DNA of 64,000 nt from Methylobacterium oryzae (GTDB lineage: Bacteria > Pseudomonadota > Alphaproteobacteria > Rhizobiales > Beijerinckiaceae). The notes beneath the pieces are model-generated. The model did not search any database. It was not told where the DNA came from and saw only the letters and a program-made list of their open reading frames with translations. A program made the translations under genes and the position numbers. The DNA lies in assembly GCF_021398735.1 (NCBI RefSeq), contig NZ_CP090349.1:2923001-2987000 (forward strand), written 5' to 3'. This document shows positions 42,891 through 52,522 of this stretch, piece by piece (the first letter of the stretch is position 1; each line of letters starts with the position of its first letter).

Positions 42891-43799
42891 ATGCTGACCG
42901 GCTTCGACGCGGACCGGCCCGACTGGGCCGTGGAGGGCCGGGACTGGCCCCATCGGGAGGCCAGCCGCTTCGTGGAGGCGGCCGGCCTCCGCTGGCACGT
43001 CCAGGAATACGGGCCTCCGGACGCCCCGATGCTGCTGCTCCTGCACGGGACCGGGGCGGCCACGCATTCGTGGCGCGGGCTGGCGCCGCTCCTCGCGCGC
43101 GACTTCTCCGTGATCGCCCCGGACCTGCCGGGCCACGGCTTCACGGACCCGCTGCCCGACGCCGACCTGTCGCTGCCCGGCATGGCCCGGGCCGTGGCGG
43201 GCCTCGTTGCGGCGCTCGGCCGGCCGCCGGTCCTGGCGGCGGGCCACTCGGCCGGCGCCGCCGTCCTCGCGCGGATGTGCCTCGACGGCACCATCGCGCC
43301 CCGGCTGCTGGCGGCGTTCAACGGCGCTCTCGCGCCGCTGCCGGGGGCGGCGAACCTGCTGTTCCCCAGCATGGCGCGCCTCCTGTTCCTCAACCCCTTC
43401 ACCCCCCGGATCTTCGCCTGGACGGCGGACCGGTCCGCGGCCAAGCGCCTGATCGAGGGGACCGGCTCGCGCCTCGACCCGGAGGGGGTCGACCTCTACC
43501 GGCGGCTCTTCGCCCGGGCCGGCCATGTCCGCGGGGCGCTGGGCATGATGGCGAACTGGGATCTCGCCGGGCTGCACCGGGCGCTGCCCGGCCTCGCCAC
43601 CCGGACCCTGCTGATCGTCGGCGGCGACGACAAGGCCATCCTGCCGGACACCGCCTTCGCCCTGCGCGACCGCATGCCCGACGCCCGCGTCCGCCTGATC
43701 CGGGGGCTGGGCCACCTCGCCCACGAGGAGGCGCCGGAGCGCGTGGCCGAGGTCCTCCGCGCCGAGGCTTCGGACGCGGGCGTTCTGTCGCCGCCGTGA
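42891..43799 (+). CDS. bchO: BchO, putative Mg-chelatase accessory alpha/beta hydrolase
   Basis: A 302-residue alpha/beta hydrolase found after bchD in most purple bacteria. HGTG oxyanion motif at 52-55, nucleophile Ser120 in GHSAG and catalytic His near GLGHLAHEE are present, so it looks active. Its substrate is unknown; a role near Mg-protoporphyrin synthesis rests on location. It closes the bchI-bchD-bchO group. Confidence 0.9.
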   Translation: MLTGFDADRPDWAVEGRDWPHREASRFVEAAGLRWHVQEYGPPDAPMLLLLHGTGAATHSWRGLAPLLARDFSVIAPDLPGHGFTDPLPDADLSLPGMARAVAGLVAALGRPPVLAAGHSAGAAVLARMCLDGTIAPRLLAAFNGALAPLPGAANLLFPSMARLLFLNPFTPRIFAWTADRSAAKRLIEGTGSRLDPEGVDLYRRLFARAGHVRGALGMMANWDLAGLHRALPGLATRTLLIVGGDDKAILPDTAFALRDRMPDARVRLIRGLGHLAHEEAPERVAEVLRAEASDAGVLSPP

Positions 43800-43882
43800 G
43801 CCGGACGGGACTGGCGCCGGCCTTGCGTGGGTCGTAGAGCCTGCCGCGGCGGGCAGGGCAGGATCGAGGAGCGGCCGGAACG

Positions 43883-44668
43883 ATGGCGAGACCCGTGATC
43901 GGCGTCATCGGCAACGCGCGCCTGATCGACAGCCGCTTCCCGGCGCAGATCGTCGGCGAGAACAACATGCGGGCGGTCGCCGCGGTGGCCGGCGCCCTGC
44001 CGCTGATGTTCGCCGCCGTCCCGACGATCACCGACCTCGGGGACCTCCTCGACACCGTGGACGGCGTCCTGCTCACGGGGGGCCGCGCCAACGTCCATCC
44101 GGCGCGCTTCAACACCGAGCCCTGCGCGGCGCACGAGCCCTACGACGAGGATCGCGACGCCGTGGCGCTGCCCCTGATCGAGGCCTGCGTGGCGGGGGGC
44201 GTGCCGCTGTTCGGCATCTGCCGCGGCTTCCAGGAGATGAACGTCGCCTTCGGGGGCAGCCTGCACCCGGAGATCCGCGATCTGCCGGGCCGGCTCAACC
44301 ACCGCATGCCGCGCCTCGCGAACGGCGAGATCCACCCGGACCTGGAATTGATCTTCGCCGACCGTCACGAGGTCCGGCTGACGCCCGGGGGCGCCTTCGC
44401 CCGCCTCCTGGAGCGCGAGACGATCCGGGTGAACTCCCTGCACGGCCAGGGCATCCTGGAGCCGGGCGGCCGGATCGTGATCGAGGGCCTCGCCGAGGAT
44501 GACACGGTCGAGGCGATCCGCGTCCGCGACGCGGCGGGCTTCGCGCTGGGCGTCCAGTGGCACGCCGAGCACGATCCGGCGACCAACCCGATCAACCGCA
44601 CGCTGTTCGAGGCCTTCGGGGCCGCGGCGGCGACGCGGCACCGGGCGCGGCGGGCCGGCCGGGGATGA
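43883..44668 (+). CDS. PuuD-like class I glutamine-amidotransferase family hydrolase
   Basis: A 261-residue protein with the class-I amidotransferase triad: Cys113 in FGICRGFQEMN, and His in GVQWHAEHDP. This form hydrolyses gamma-glutamyl amides such as gamma-glutamyl-GABA (PuuD). No other putrescine-pathway gene adjoins, so the amide substrate is open. It ends 295 bases before the GntA-like gene, so joint expression is uncertain. Confidence 0.85.
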   Translation: MARPVIGVIGNARLIDSRFPAQIVGENNMRAVAAVAGALPLMFAAVPTITDLGDLLDTVDGVLLTGGRANVHPARFNTEPCAAHEPYDEDRDAVALPLIEACVAGGVPLFGICRGFQEMNVAFGGSLHPEIRDLPGRLNHRMPRLANGEIHPDLELIFADRHEVRLTPGGAFARLLERETIRVNSLHGQGILEPGGRIVIEGLAEDDTVEAIRVRDAAGFALGVQWHAEHDPATNPINRTLFEAFGAAAATRHRARRAGRG

Positions 44669-44963
44669 GCCGCTCGCGCGCTGGGACGACCCAGTGCAGA
44701 GGCCGCGCGTGGCAGCACAGCGCCGGCACACCGCCGGCACCAGGAGTCTTTCCGGCCTTAACCTATGTTTATTCGCTGGCGCTGATCCACGGAATATTGG
44801 CTGTCCATCCGCACAGATCTTGATCACACGCGACCGGATTCACCTTATCCCCCGGACGACCTGTCGCAGGACGGAACAGTGGCCTCCCGGTGGTGTTCCC
44901 GGAGTCCCGAACAGCGGCCGCCTCGCGTGGAGGCCGGCCGCGCAGAGACCGGGCAGGCCCTGC
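44669..44963. other. Intergenic region with likely promoter
   Basis: No gene. A relatively A/T-rich part, around 44755-44830 (CTTAACCTATGTTTATTCGC and following), stands out and is the best candidate for the promoter of the gntA-like gene. Confidence 0.4.
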
Positions 44964-45716
44964 ATGCATCTCCCCCGCGACGACCGAGAGCACCCCCGTG
45001 CCGAGGCCTTCCGCGACTTCATCCGGAACCCGCCCTTCCCCTGCGTGGGCGCCAAGTCGGCCCTGTCCCGCGGGCGGATGCGGATCGTGGTGGCCCGGGA
45101 CATCACCTCGGGCTGGGACGACATGCGGATCTACCCGGCGCTGCTCGCCTTCGTGGCGCAGTACCGGGCGCAGCCCGACCTGTTCCAGAGCTTCGCGGTC
45201 GTGTTCGAGGGGCCGGGCGACCTCTCGGAGGAGGCGTTCGAGCACAACCTCTGGGCGCGCGCGCAATCCCTGACCGACAAGGACGCCTGGCTCGGCCAGC
45301 CCCACGATGCCCGCGTGGCCGAGGATCCCGACAACCCGCACTTCTCCCTGAGCTTCGGCGGCGAGGCGTTCTTCGTCGTCGGGCTGCACCCGCAGGCGAG
45401 CCGGCCGGCGCGGCGCTTCTCGTCGCCGGTCCTGGTCTTCAACCTGCACGCGCAGTTCGAGCGGTTGCGGGCGGAGGGACGCTACGAGAAGCTGCGCGCC
45501 GCGATCCTGGAGCGCGACGAGGCCCTCGCTGGCAGCGTGAACCCGATGCTGGCGCGCCACGGCGAGGCCTCGGAGGCGCGCCAGTACAGCGGCCGCGCGG
45601 TCGACGCGGACTGGCGCTGCCCGATGAAGGGCCGACCGGCGCCGGCCCCGGAGGCCCGGGACTGGAACCCGCCGGCCCTGCCCTTCGATTGCGGGCTGCC
45701 GGGCAGCGGCGCCTGA
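44964..45716 (+). CDS. YqcI/YcgG family haem enzyme, GntA-like N-hydroxylase
   Basis: A 250-residue protein with the YqcI/YcgG signature: RDFIRNPPFPCVGAKSAL near the start and GLHPQASRPARRFSSPVLVFN, then HAQFERLRAEGRYEKLR. One member, GntA, N-hydroxylates the guanidino group in guanitoxin synthesis. Here no other guanitoxin gene is seen, so N-oxygenation of some amine or guanidine is an inference. It is followed after 41 bases by a DUF1989 gene, probably an operon. Confidence 0.75.
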   Translation: MHLPRDDREHPRAEAFRDFIRNPPFPCVGAKSALSRGRMRIVVARDITSGWDDMRIYPALLAFVAQYRAQPDLFQSFAVVFEGPGDLSEEAFEHNLWARAQSLTDKDAWLGQPHDARVAEDPDNPHFSLSFGGEAFFVVGLHPQASRPARRFSSPVLVFNLHAQFERLRAEGRYEKLRAAILERDEALAGSVNPMLARHGEASEARQYSGRAVDADWRCPMKGRPAPAPEARDWNPPALPFDCGLPGSGA

Positions 45717-45757
45717 GCCGGTCGGATCCGGTCCCCAGTACGGAGCGAGCCACCCCC

Positions 45758-46369
45758 ATGTGCCAACCCACCCTGTGCCAGGCCGACGTGCAGACGATCG
45801 CGCCGCGCTCCGGCGTCGCCTTCACGCTCGACCGGGGCCAGCGCCTCACGGTGATCGACCCGTGCGGGGAGCAGGTGGCCGACCTCCTCGCCTTCAACCG
45901 CCACGATACGGGAGAGGTGATCTCGTCGGGCCGGACCCTCGACTACGCCAGCCGGATCTACCTCACCACCGGCGACCCGCTCTACTCGAACCGCTCGAAG
46001 ATCCTGCTGCGGATCCTCGAGGATACGGTCGGCCGGCACGATTTCCTGCTGACGCCGTGCTCGGCCGACACGTTCCGCATCATCTACGGCGACGCGAACC
46101 CGCATCGCGGCTGCTTCGGCAACCTCGCGGCGGCGCTCGCACCCTACGGCATCGCGCCGGACGCGATCCCGGTGGCGTTCAACTGCTTCATGAACGTGCC
46201 GATCGACGGCGCGACCGGGGCGCTCACCGTGGCGCCGCCCCTCAGCCGGGCGGGGGACCGGATCGTGTTCGTGGCCGAGACCGACCTGATCATCGGGCTC
46301 ACCGCCTGCTCGGCCCTGCAGTCGAACAACGGCAGCTTCAAGCCGATCCACTACAGCGTGAGCGCCTAG
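45758..46369 (+). CDS. DUF1989 (urea carboxylase-associated) family protein
   Basis: A 203-residue protein with the DUF1989 pattern: GEQVADLLAFN, SRIYLTTGDPLYSNR, LLTPCSADTFRIIYG, ANPHRGCFGNLAAAL and NCFMNVPID. Members include urea carboxylase-associated proteins, some of which act as carboxyguanidine deiminase (CgdA/CgdB) in guanidine use. Here it is single, not paired, and no urea carboxylase is present. Its company with a GntA-like hydroxylase points to guanidino or amidine chemistry. Confidence 0.8.
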   Translation: MCQPTLCQADVQTIAPRSGVAFTLDRGQRLTVIDPCGEQVADLLAFNRHDTGEVISSGRTLDYASRIYLTTGDPLYSNRSKILLRILEDTVGRHDFLLTPCSADTFRIIYGDANPHRGCFGNLAAALAPYGIAPDAIPVAFNCFMNVPIDGATGALTVAPPLSRAGDRIVFVAETDLIIGLTACSALQSNNGSFKPIHYSVSA

Positions 46370-46428
46370 CTGCGGGCCCTCAAAAGCCCCGGCCCGATCC
46401 CGATATTGATCCATGTAAAGCTGTAGAC

Positions 46429-46441
46429 TGTATCGCATACA
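46429..46441. promoter_or_regulatory. 13-bp palindrome TGTATCGCATACA upstream of the chemoreceptor
   Basis: A perfect interrupted inverted repeat (TGTAT-CGC-ATACA) in the 218-base gap before the chemoreceptor gene. Six bases on, TTGACA (46447-46452) could be a -35 box. The form resembles operators of GntR-family regulators; the bound protein is unknown. Confidence 0.45.
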
Positions 46442-46587
46442 ATGACTTGACATCGATATTCACCCACTGACTGCCGGCGAACGGCCGCAGGTCTTTGCGA
46501 TTTACTAACCCGAATGCACGAGGTTGAGCCCGTACGGCGCCCACGGCGAGTCCCCGCCGGCCGCAGGCTCCCTGTTCCGGTGCTCGG

Positions 46588-48327
46588 ATGACCCCCACGC
46601 AGACCAGCCGCCCGCCCGCCGACCGTGCCGCGCCGTGGCAGCGCCTCGCCGATCTCCGGCTTCGCCACAAGCTCGCGGCCGTGATGGCCCTGGTGCTCCT
46701 GGCCATCGGCGCCCTCAGCGCCCTGAGCTTCCTCGACATGCGCGGCTCGGCGCTCGAGGACCGCGCGCTGATGACCAAGCGCCTGACCGAGGTCGCGCAG
46801 AGCCTGCTCGTCCACTACGAGGCGCAGGCCCGGACAGGCCAGATGCCCGTCGCCGACGCGCAGAAGGCCGCGCTCGCGGCGATCACCGCCCTGCGCTTCG
46901 GCAGCGAGGACTACTTCTTCGTTCTCGACGACCGGGGCCACCTGATCGCCAACGCCTTCAACGCCAAGAACGTCGGCAAGCAGGTGGTGGACCAGACCGA
47001 CGTCCCCGGCGGCAAGCGCTACTTCGCCGAGATGGTCGAGACCGCCAAGCGCGACGGCTCCGGCTTCGTCGACTACATGAAGCCGCGCCCCGGCGGGTCC
47101 GTGCCGGTGGAGAAGGTCGCGAGCGTGCAGATGTTCAAGCCGTGGGGCTGGATCGTCGCCACCGGCCTGTACCGGGACGACGTCCACGCGGCCGTGCGCG
47201 ACCGCGCGATCACCATCGGCCTCTGGTCCGCCGGCCTCGCCCTGCCGATCCTGGCGCTGCTCCTGCTCGTCGGCAACGGCCTGTCGCGCCCGATCACCCG
47301 CCTGACCGCGGCGATGCGCGGCCTCGCGGACGGCGACCTCGCGGTGACGGTCGCCGACCAGCGCCGCGGCGACGAGGTCGGCGCCATGGCGCGCGCCGTC
47401 CAGGTGTTCAAGGACGCCCTGATCGCCAAGCGCGCCGCCGACGCGGCCGCCGTCGCGGAGAACGACGCGAAGATGCGCCGCGCCCAGATGCTCGACACGG
47501 TCACCGCCCGGTTCGACGCGCAGGTCAGCGCGCTGACGCAGGGCCTGTCGGCGGCAGCGGTGGAGATGGAGGCCACGGCCCGGGAGATGACGCGCACCGC
47601 CGCGCGGACCACCGACCAGTCGGTGCGCGTCGCCGCGACCTCCGAGCAGACCTCCAGCAACGTGCAGACCGTGGCGGCGGCCAGCGAGGAGATGGCCGCC
47701 TCGATCAACGAGATCGCGTCCCGCGTCGCCCAGTCTTCCGCGATGGCCGACCGGGCCGGCACGGACGTGGCCCAGACCAACGCCCTGATGCAGGTGCTCG
47801 CCCGCGGCACGGACCAGATCAGCGAGGTGATGGGCCTGATCGCCGGGATCGCCGGGCAGACCAACCTGCTGGCCCTCAACGCCACCATCGAGGCCGCGCG
47901 CGCCGGCGAGGCCGGCAAGGGCTTCGCCGTGGTGGCGGGCGAGGTGAAGGCTCTGGCCTCGCAGACGGCCCGGGCGACCGAGACCATCGCGACGCAGATC
48001 GCCGCCATCCAGAACGAGACCCGCCAGGCGGTCGAGTCGATGCGGACGATCGGCGGCACGATCGACGAGATGCGCACGGTGGCGCTCAGCGTGGCCGCCG
48101 CCATGGAGGAGCAGGGCGCGGCGACGAGCGAGATCGTCCGCAACGTCACCCAGGCGGCGCAGGGCACCCAGGCGGTGAGCACCGACATCGCCGACGTCCG
48201 GCAGGCGGCCCGCGAGACCGGCGCGGCCTCCGACCAGGTGCTCAGCGCCGCGCAGGAGCTGGCCCGCTACTCGACGAGCCTCGGCCAGGAGGTCACGACC
48301 TTCCTGGCCGCCGTGAAGGCCGCCTGA
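46588..48327 (+). CDS. Methyl-accepting chemotaxis protein with sCache domain
   Basis: A 579-residue receptor: cytoplasmic start, transmembrane helix (about 29-51), periplasmic single-Cache sensor (about 55-205, with [19 protein letters not shown]), second helix (about 210-230), HAMP (to about 285) and a signalling domain. Its tip, [20 protein letters not shown], binds CheA/CheW. Cache sensors bind small molecules such as organic acids; the ligand cannot be read. No che genes are adjacent. Confidence 0.92.
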   Translation: MTPTQTSRPPADRAAPWQRLADLRLRHKLAAVMALVLLAIGALSALSFLDMRGSALEDRALMTKRLTEVAQSLLVHYEAQARTGQMPVADAQKAALAAITALRFGSEDYFFVLDDRGHLIANAFNAKNVGKQVVDQTDVPGGKRYFAEMVETAKRDGSGFVDYMKPRPGGSVPVEKVASVQMFKPWGWIVATGLYRDDVHAAVRDRAITIGLWSAGLALPILALLLLVGNGLSRPITRLTAAMRGLADGDLAVTVADQRRGDEVGAMARAVQVFKDALIAKRAADAAAVAENDAKMRRAQMLDTVTARFDAQVSALTQGLSAAAVEMEATAREMTRTAARTTDQSVRVAATSEQTSSNVQTVAAASEEMAASINEIASRVAQSSAMADRAGTDVAQTNALMQVLARGTDQISEVMGLIAGIAGQTNLLALNATIEAARAGEAGKGFAVVAGEVKALASQTARATETIATQIAAIQNETRQAVESMRTIGGTIDEMRTVALSVAAAMEEQGAATSEIVRNVTQAAQGTQAVSTDIADVRQAARETGAASDQVLSAAQELARYSTSLGQEVTTFLAAVKAA

Positions 48328-48329
48328 GG

Positions 48330-48360
48330 GCGGGGTCGCCGGACCGCCCGGCGACCCCGC
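48330..48360. terminator. Bidirectional terminator hairpin
   Basis: A perfect 13-base stem, GCGGGGTCGCCGG (48330-48342) with CCGGCGACCCCGC (48348-48360), and a five-base loop, directly after the chemoreceptor stop and just before the end of the converging PhyH gene. Confidence 0.65.
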
Positions 48361-48364
48361 ACCC

Positions 48365-49453
48365 TTACAGGCTGATCCGCTCGCGCACCGCGATGTCGGG
48401 GCTCGACGCGCCGCAGGTCGGCAGGCTCTCGACGGGGCCGTGCACCGCCGACGTCGTCGCCGAGAGGTCGTGGTAGCAGATGCAGCCTTCCGCGAAGTAG
48501 TGGTGCACCAGGGCCTTGCGGGAGCGCTGCATGTCGGCCCGCGCGGAACCGCCGTGCAGCAGGTTCGCGTGCCAGAACAGCACGTCGCCCTTGCGCGCCG
48601 TGAAGTAGGCCGGCGTCGCCCCGTGCTCCCGGATCTCCTGCTTGATCGCCGGTTCGTAGCGCTCGGAATAGGCACCGTAGCCGCGCTCGCGGAACTCGTC
48701 CGTGGTGATGCCGACGTCGTGGCTGAACAGGTACGGCAGGCGGTGGGTGCCGGGATAGTAGACCAGCGGCCCCGCATCAGCGTGGATGTCCTCCATGGCG
48801 ACCCAGCAGGCGGCCAGGTAGCCGAGCGGGTAGGTCGTCATGTGGATCGAGTCCGAGTGCTCGGATTGCTGGCTGCCCTTGTGGGACGCGATGGTCTGGA
48901 ACGGGATCGCGGGGCGGCCGAGCACCATGCTGCTGAAGTTCATCAGCACGGGGTGCTTCAGCAGCCGGTCGATCGCCTCGACCTTCAGGTGCGGGTTGAG
49001 GTAGCGGCCCGGATGGGGATCGTCCGGCGCCGCCTTCTCGGGGGCGAGGGTCAGGTCGCCGCCGGCGATCGCGGCCTCGTAGGCGGCCCAGACCTCGTCG
49101 ATCGTGTCGGGATCGATCGCGCCGCGCAGGACGTAGTAGCCGTGCTCCACCCAGGACCGGCAGATCTCGGCCTGCCGGGGCGTGATCTCCCGGCGCGCGA
49201 CGCGGCGCGCGACGATGTCGAGGGCGTCGGGCTGATCGAGCCAGGGGCTCGGCCCGGATTCCGGGAAGCTCTCGGCCCGGAACACCTTGATGCAGCCGAT
49301 ATCGACCGGGATGTCGGCGTCGACCGTGTGGGACGGCGCGGGCGGCAGGTGGGGCGCGAGGGGCGGGACGTCGTCGCGCCCGAGGGCGAGGTTGCGCACC
49401 GTGGTCCCCACCGTGCGCGCCAGCGACGCAGCGCGCGCAAACCCCTGAGCCAT
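48365..49453 (-). CDS. Phytanoyl-CoA dioxygenase (PhyH) family protein
   Basis: A 362-residue Fe(II)/2-oxoglutarate oxygenase. The metal triad is His199-x-Asp201 (SEHSDSIH) and His300 (LLHGG), with an Arg further on for 2-oxoglutarate. The first 90 residues are an extension not needed for the fold. PhyH enzymes hydroxylate many small molecules; nothing nearby shows the substrate. It is alone in its transcription unit. Confidence 0.82.
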   Translation of the reverse strand: MAQGFARAASLARTVGTTVRNLALGRDDVPPLAPHLPPAPSHTVDADIPVDIGCIKVFRAESFPESGPSPWLDQPDALDIVARRVARREITPRQAEICRSWVEHGYYVLRGAIDPDTIDEVWAAYEAAIAGGDLTLAPEKAAPDDPHPGRYLNPHLKVEAIDRLLKHPVLMNFSSMVLGRPAIPFQTIASHKGSQQSEHSDSIHMTTYPLGYLAACWVAMEDIHADAGPLVYYPGTHRLPYLFSHDVGITTDEFRERGYGAYSERYEPAIKQEIREHGATPAYFTARKGDVLFWHANLLHGGSARADMQRSRKALVHHYFAEGCICYHDLSATTSAVHGPVESLPTCGASSPDIAVRERISL

Positions 49454-49603
49454 CGTCTCAACCCGCCGGTTCCGTCTCCAGCGTAACCAGGCCGGACGAT
49501 CGCGACTTTAGCGAGGCAAACAACTTTACGGCGACGGACTTTCGTCTTCGTCGCGTCGGCGGTCTCATCGATGCTCGGGTTGGCCGTCCGGTCCGCTCGC
49601 GGC

Positions 49604-50857
49604 TCAGGCGATCCCGTCGATCGCCACCCGCAGGTGCTCCGGGCCGCGCAGGGCGGCGCCCGGCCGGTAGGGTGGCGGGTCCTCGACCAGACGCGGCGCC
49701 TTCAGCCGGCGGGCGAGGGCGGTGAGCGCCGCCTCGGCCTCGAACCGGGCCAGCGGCGCGCCCACGCAGTAGTGCAGGCCGCCGCCGAAGCCGAGATGGC
49801 GGATCCCGCTGCGGTCCGGGTCGAACCGATCGGGGTCGGGGAAGACGGCCGCGTCGCGGTTGCCGGAGGCCAGCAGCAGCACGAGATCGGCCCCCTCGGG
49901 GATCGTGACCCCGGCGATGTCGATGGGCGACAGCGTCCGTCGTGTCCGGAACTGCACCGGCGGCTCGTAGCGGAGCAACTCCTCGATCAGCCGCGGCGCC
50001 CGGAGCGGGTCCTGCCGCAGGCGCTCCAGCTCGTCCGGATGCCGCAGCAGGGTCAACAGGCCGTTGGTGATCAGGTTCACGGTGGTCTCGTGCCCGGCGA
50101 CCAGCATCAGGATCGAGGTGGCGATCAGGTCGTAGTCGCCCATCTTCACGCCGGCCGGGGTGGCGTGGTTGGCGAGGCCCGACAGCATGTCGTCCTGCGG
50201 GTGCCTGCGCTTCTCCCTGATCAGGTCGCCCATGTAGCCGCCGATCGCGTCGAAGGTCCGGCTGTTCGCGGCGCGGATCTCGGGGTCGGACAGGCTGTCG
50301 GGCTCCAGCGCGGTGGCGAGCTGCGTCGCCCAGCCGTGGAATTTCGGCTCGTCCTCCCGGGGCACGCCGAACAGCTCGCAGATCACCGTCACGGGCAGCG
50401 GGTAGGCGAGGTCGTCGACCGCGTCGATCTCCCGGGCACCGCACTTCTCGTTGAGCAGGTCGGCCACCAGCCGGTCGGAGCGGGCGCGCATCGCCTGGAC
50501 GCGCTCGCGGGAGAACTGGTGCATCACCGCCGAGCGCAGGGCGTCGTGGTCCGGCGGGTCGCGGAAGATGAAGACCCGGTGCCGGTCCATCATCCAGTCC
50601 TTGAGCGGCTTGACGATCAGGTCGGTGAGGGGGTTGCCGGTGCGCGGCCGGTCGGCCGGGGGCAGGGTCTCGGAGCTGACCCGCGGGTCCTGCAGCAGGC
50701 GCGCGATGGTGCCGTGGGTCGCCGCCACCCAGGTGCCCGCCTCGGTGCCGTCGTCCTGGCGCGAGACAGGATTCTCCCGCAGCTTCGCGTAGACCGGATA
50801 GGGGTTCGGCCGGTTGGCGAAGTCCTTGACCTGGTCGAGGAGGGTGGCGTCGGGCAT
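49604..50857 (-). CDS. Cytochrome P450
   Basis: A 417-residue soluble class-I bacterial P450. I-helix AGHETT at 254-259, EELLR (292-296) for ERR contacts and the haem loop FGGGLHYCVG with ligand Cys364 are all intact. ATG 50857 has AAGGAGA before it. The ferredoxin and ferredoxin reductase genes lie upstream on the same strand, so the whole electron chain is encoded together. The substrate is unknown. Confidence 0.93.
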   Translation of the reverse strand: MPDATLLDQVKDFANRPNPYPVYAKLRENPVSRQDDGTEAGTWVAATHGTIARLLQDPRVSSETLPPADRPRTGNPLTDLIVKPLKDWMMDRHRVFIFRDPPDHDALRSAVMHQFSRERVQAMRARSDRLVADLLNEKCGAREIDAVDDLAYPLPVTVICELFGVPREDEPKFHGWATQLATALEPDSLSDPEIRAANSRTFDAIGGYMGDLIREKRRHPQDDMLSGLANHATPAGVKMGDYDLIATSILMLVAGHETTVNLITNGLLTLLRHPDELERLRQDPLRAPRLIEELLRYEPPVQFRTRRTLSPIDIAGVTIPEGADLVLLLASGNRDAAVFPDPDRFDPDRSGIRHLGFGGGLHYCVGAPLARFEAEAALTALARRLKAPRLVEDPPPYRPGAALRGPEHLRVAIDGIA

Positions 50858-50962
50858 TCGGTCTCCTTCACGCATCGACCCGGATGGCGGCCACCGGCCT
50901 TCGGGAAAGATGCTGCAACGACAAAGGCTTCGCCCGATGGGCCGGTTCCGTTTCCCGACGCG

Positions 50963-52234
50963 TTACGGAAAACCCGGCTCGTGGACCGTGACGCGCTTCG
51001 GCCGGTCGGTCGCGGCGTCCTCGGGCGGGAACGGCGCGCGAGCCTCCACGAGCTCGGCATGGGCCGGCAGCCAGCGGGCGGAATCCACCGCGACCGCCGC
51101 GATGCAGCGCCCGTCGCGGCCGTAGGTGGCGACGAAGCGGCCGGCCGCCGGATCGCCCTGCGTGATCGCCACCGCGTCGGCGCCCTCGGTCAGGCCGACG
51201 GATTTCACCACGAGGTCGCCCTGCGTCGACCAGAAGGTCGGCAGGGCGCCGTAAGCGACTTCAGGCTCCGCGCCGGCGAGGAGCCGGCCGGCATGGACGC
51301 CCTGCGCCGCCGCGTGGCTCCAGTGCTCCAGGGCGACGCGCCGGCCGTCGTAGAGGGGGTGGGGGAAGCGCGCCACGTCGCCGGCGGCGGCGATGTGCGG
51401 GTCGGGCCGGCCCTCGGTATCGAGGACGTGGCCGCGCGCGTCGCAATCGACCCCGCCCGGATCCGCCGACAGGCCGGACCCGTCGAGCCACTCGGTGTTG
51501 CGCACGGCCCCCAGGGCGATGACGGCGACGTCGGCCGCGAGGCTGCTGCCGTCGACCAAGTGGGCGCGCGCCAGCCGGCCGTCCCGACCCTCCAGCCACT
51601 CGACCTCGCGGCCGCAGCGCAGCGCGACCCCGTGGCCCTCGTGGATCGCGCCGATGAACGCCCCGACGGTGCTGCCGAGGATGCGGGCCAGCGGCGTCAG
51701 GCCGGGCTCGACCAGGGTGACAGGGAGGTCGAGCTGCCGGCACAGGCTCGCGACCTCGCAGCCGATGAAGCCGGCGCCGATCACCAGCACGTGGTCGGGG
51801 CCGGCGGCCAGCGCCCGCCGCAGGGCGGCGGCGTCGTCCCGCCCGCGCAGGGTGAAGACGCCGGCGAGGCGGCCCTCGTGCGGGTTCGCCCAGGGCCGGG
51901 CGCGGGTGCCGGTGGCGATGAGCAGGCGGTCGTAGGGGAGGATCCGCCCGTCCGCGAGGCCGACCGTGCGCGCCTGCCGGTCGAGGCGCCGCGCCGCGCT
52001 GCCGAGCTGCCACTCCGCCGCGAGGGCGCCGACCCCCGGCAGGGTCGTGGCATCCGCGGGGATCGCGCCGGTGAGGACGTGCTTCGAGAGCGGCGGCCGG
52101 TCGTAGGGCCGGTGCGGCTCGTCGCCGACGATCGTCAGCGGGCCGGAGAAGCCCGCTTCGCGCAGGGCCTCGGCCCCGCGCAGGGCCGCGAGGCCGGCGC
52201 CGACGATCAGGACGCGCTCGGAATCGCGCGCCAT
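50963..52234 (-). CDS. NAD(P)H:ferredoxin reductase (FAD, P450-linked)
   Basis: A 423-residue FAD/NAD(P) reductase of the putidaredoxin-reductase type. It has an N-terminal FAD motif VGAGLAALRGAEAL, DRPPLSK, an NAD(P) motif VIGAGFIGCEVA near residue 150, and the second FAD motif (HIAAAGDVARFP). It passes electrons from NAD(P)H to the small ferredoxin encoded just upstream. The ATG overlaps the ferredoxin stop by one base. Confidence 0.9.
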   Translation of the reverse strand: MARDSERVLIVGAGLAALRGAEALREAGFSGPLTIVGDEPHRPYDRPPLSKHVLTGAIPADATTLPGVGALAAEWQLGSAARRLDRQARTVGLADGRILPYDRLLIATGTRARPWANPHEGRLAGVFTLRGRDDAAALRRALAAGPDHVLVIGAGFIGCEVASLCRQLDLPVTLVEPGLTPLARILGSTVGAFIGAIHEGHGVALRCGREVEWLEGRDGRLARAHLVDGSSLAADVAVIALGAVRNTEWLDGSGLSADPGGVDCDARGHVLDTEGRPDPHIAAAGDVARFPHPLYDGRRVALEHWSHAAAQGVHAGRLLAGAEPEVAYGALPTFWSTQGDLVVKSVGLTEGADAVAITQGDPAAGRFVATYGRDGRCIAAVAVDSARWLPAHAELVEARAPFPPEDAATDRPKRVTVHEPGFP

Positions 52235-52479
52235 CAGGCGCCCCGCTCCGGATCCTCGACCCGGATCGCCTGGACCGGGCAGGCGACGCGCGCCCGCTCG
52301 ATGTCGTCCCTGTCCCGCGCGGCGGGGGCGGGATCGTAGAACAGGGCCTCGTGCCCCTCGATGCGGAAGTGCCGCGGCGCCGCGTAGCAGCACTGGGCAT
52401 AGGCCTGGCACAGGTTGAGATCGACGCTCACCCGCAGGCCGGGCGGGGGGCCGGAGGACGCATCGGCAGGGGCGGACAT
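52234..52479 (-). CDS. Small ferredoxin of the P450 system
   Basis: An 81-residue ferredoxin with Cys in NLCQAYAQC and later ACPVQAI. Only three cluster Cys are spaced as in P450-linked 3Fe-4S ferredoxins (the second motif position is occupied by Ala, and an extra Cys follows directly). It carries electrons from the reductase to the P450. It heads the operon. Confidence 0.88.
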   Translation of the reverse strand: MSAPADASSGPPPGLRVSVDLNLCQAYAQCCYAAPRHFRIEGHEALFYDPAPAARDRDDIERARVACPVQAIRVEDPERGA

Positions 52480-52522
52480 GGCGGGGCAACCGCGCGCGGC
52501 GCCGCGGGTTCCGCGGGCTCTC

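Noticed and set aside
42550..42897. A 115-codon plus-strand gene before bchO
   Set aside because: No ribosome site and no family pattern; it is opposite the better supported 48-codon minus-strand frame.
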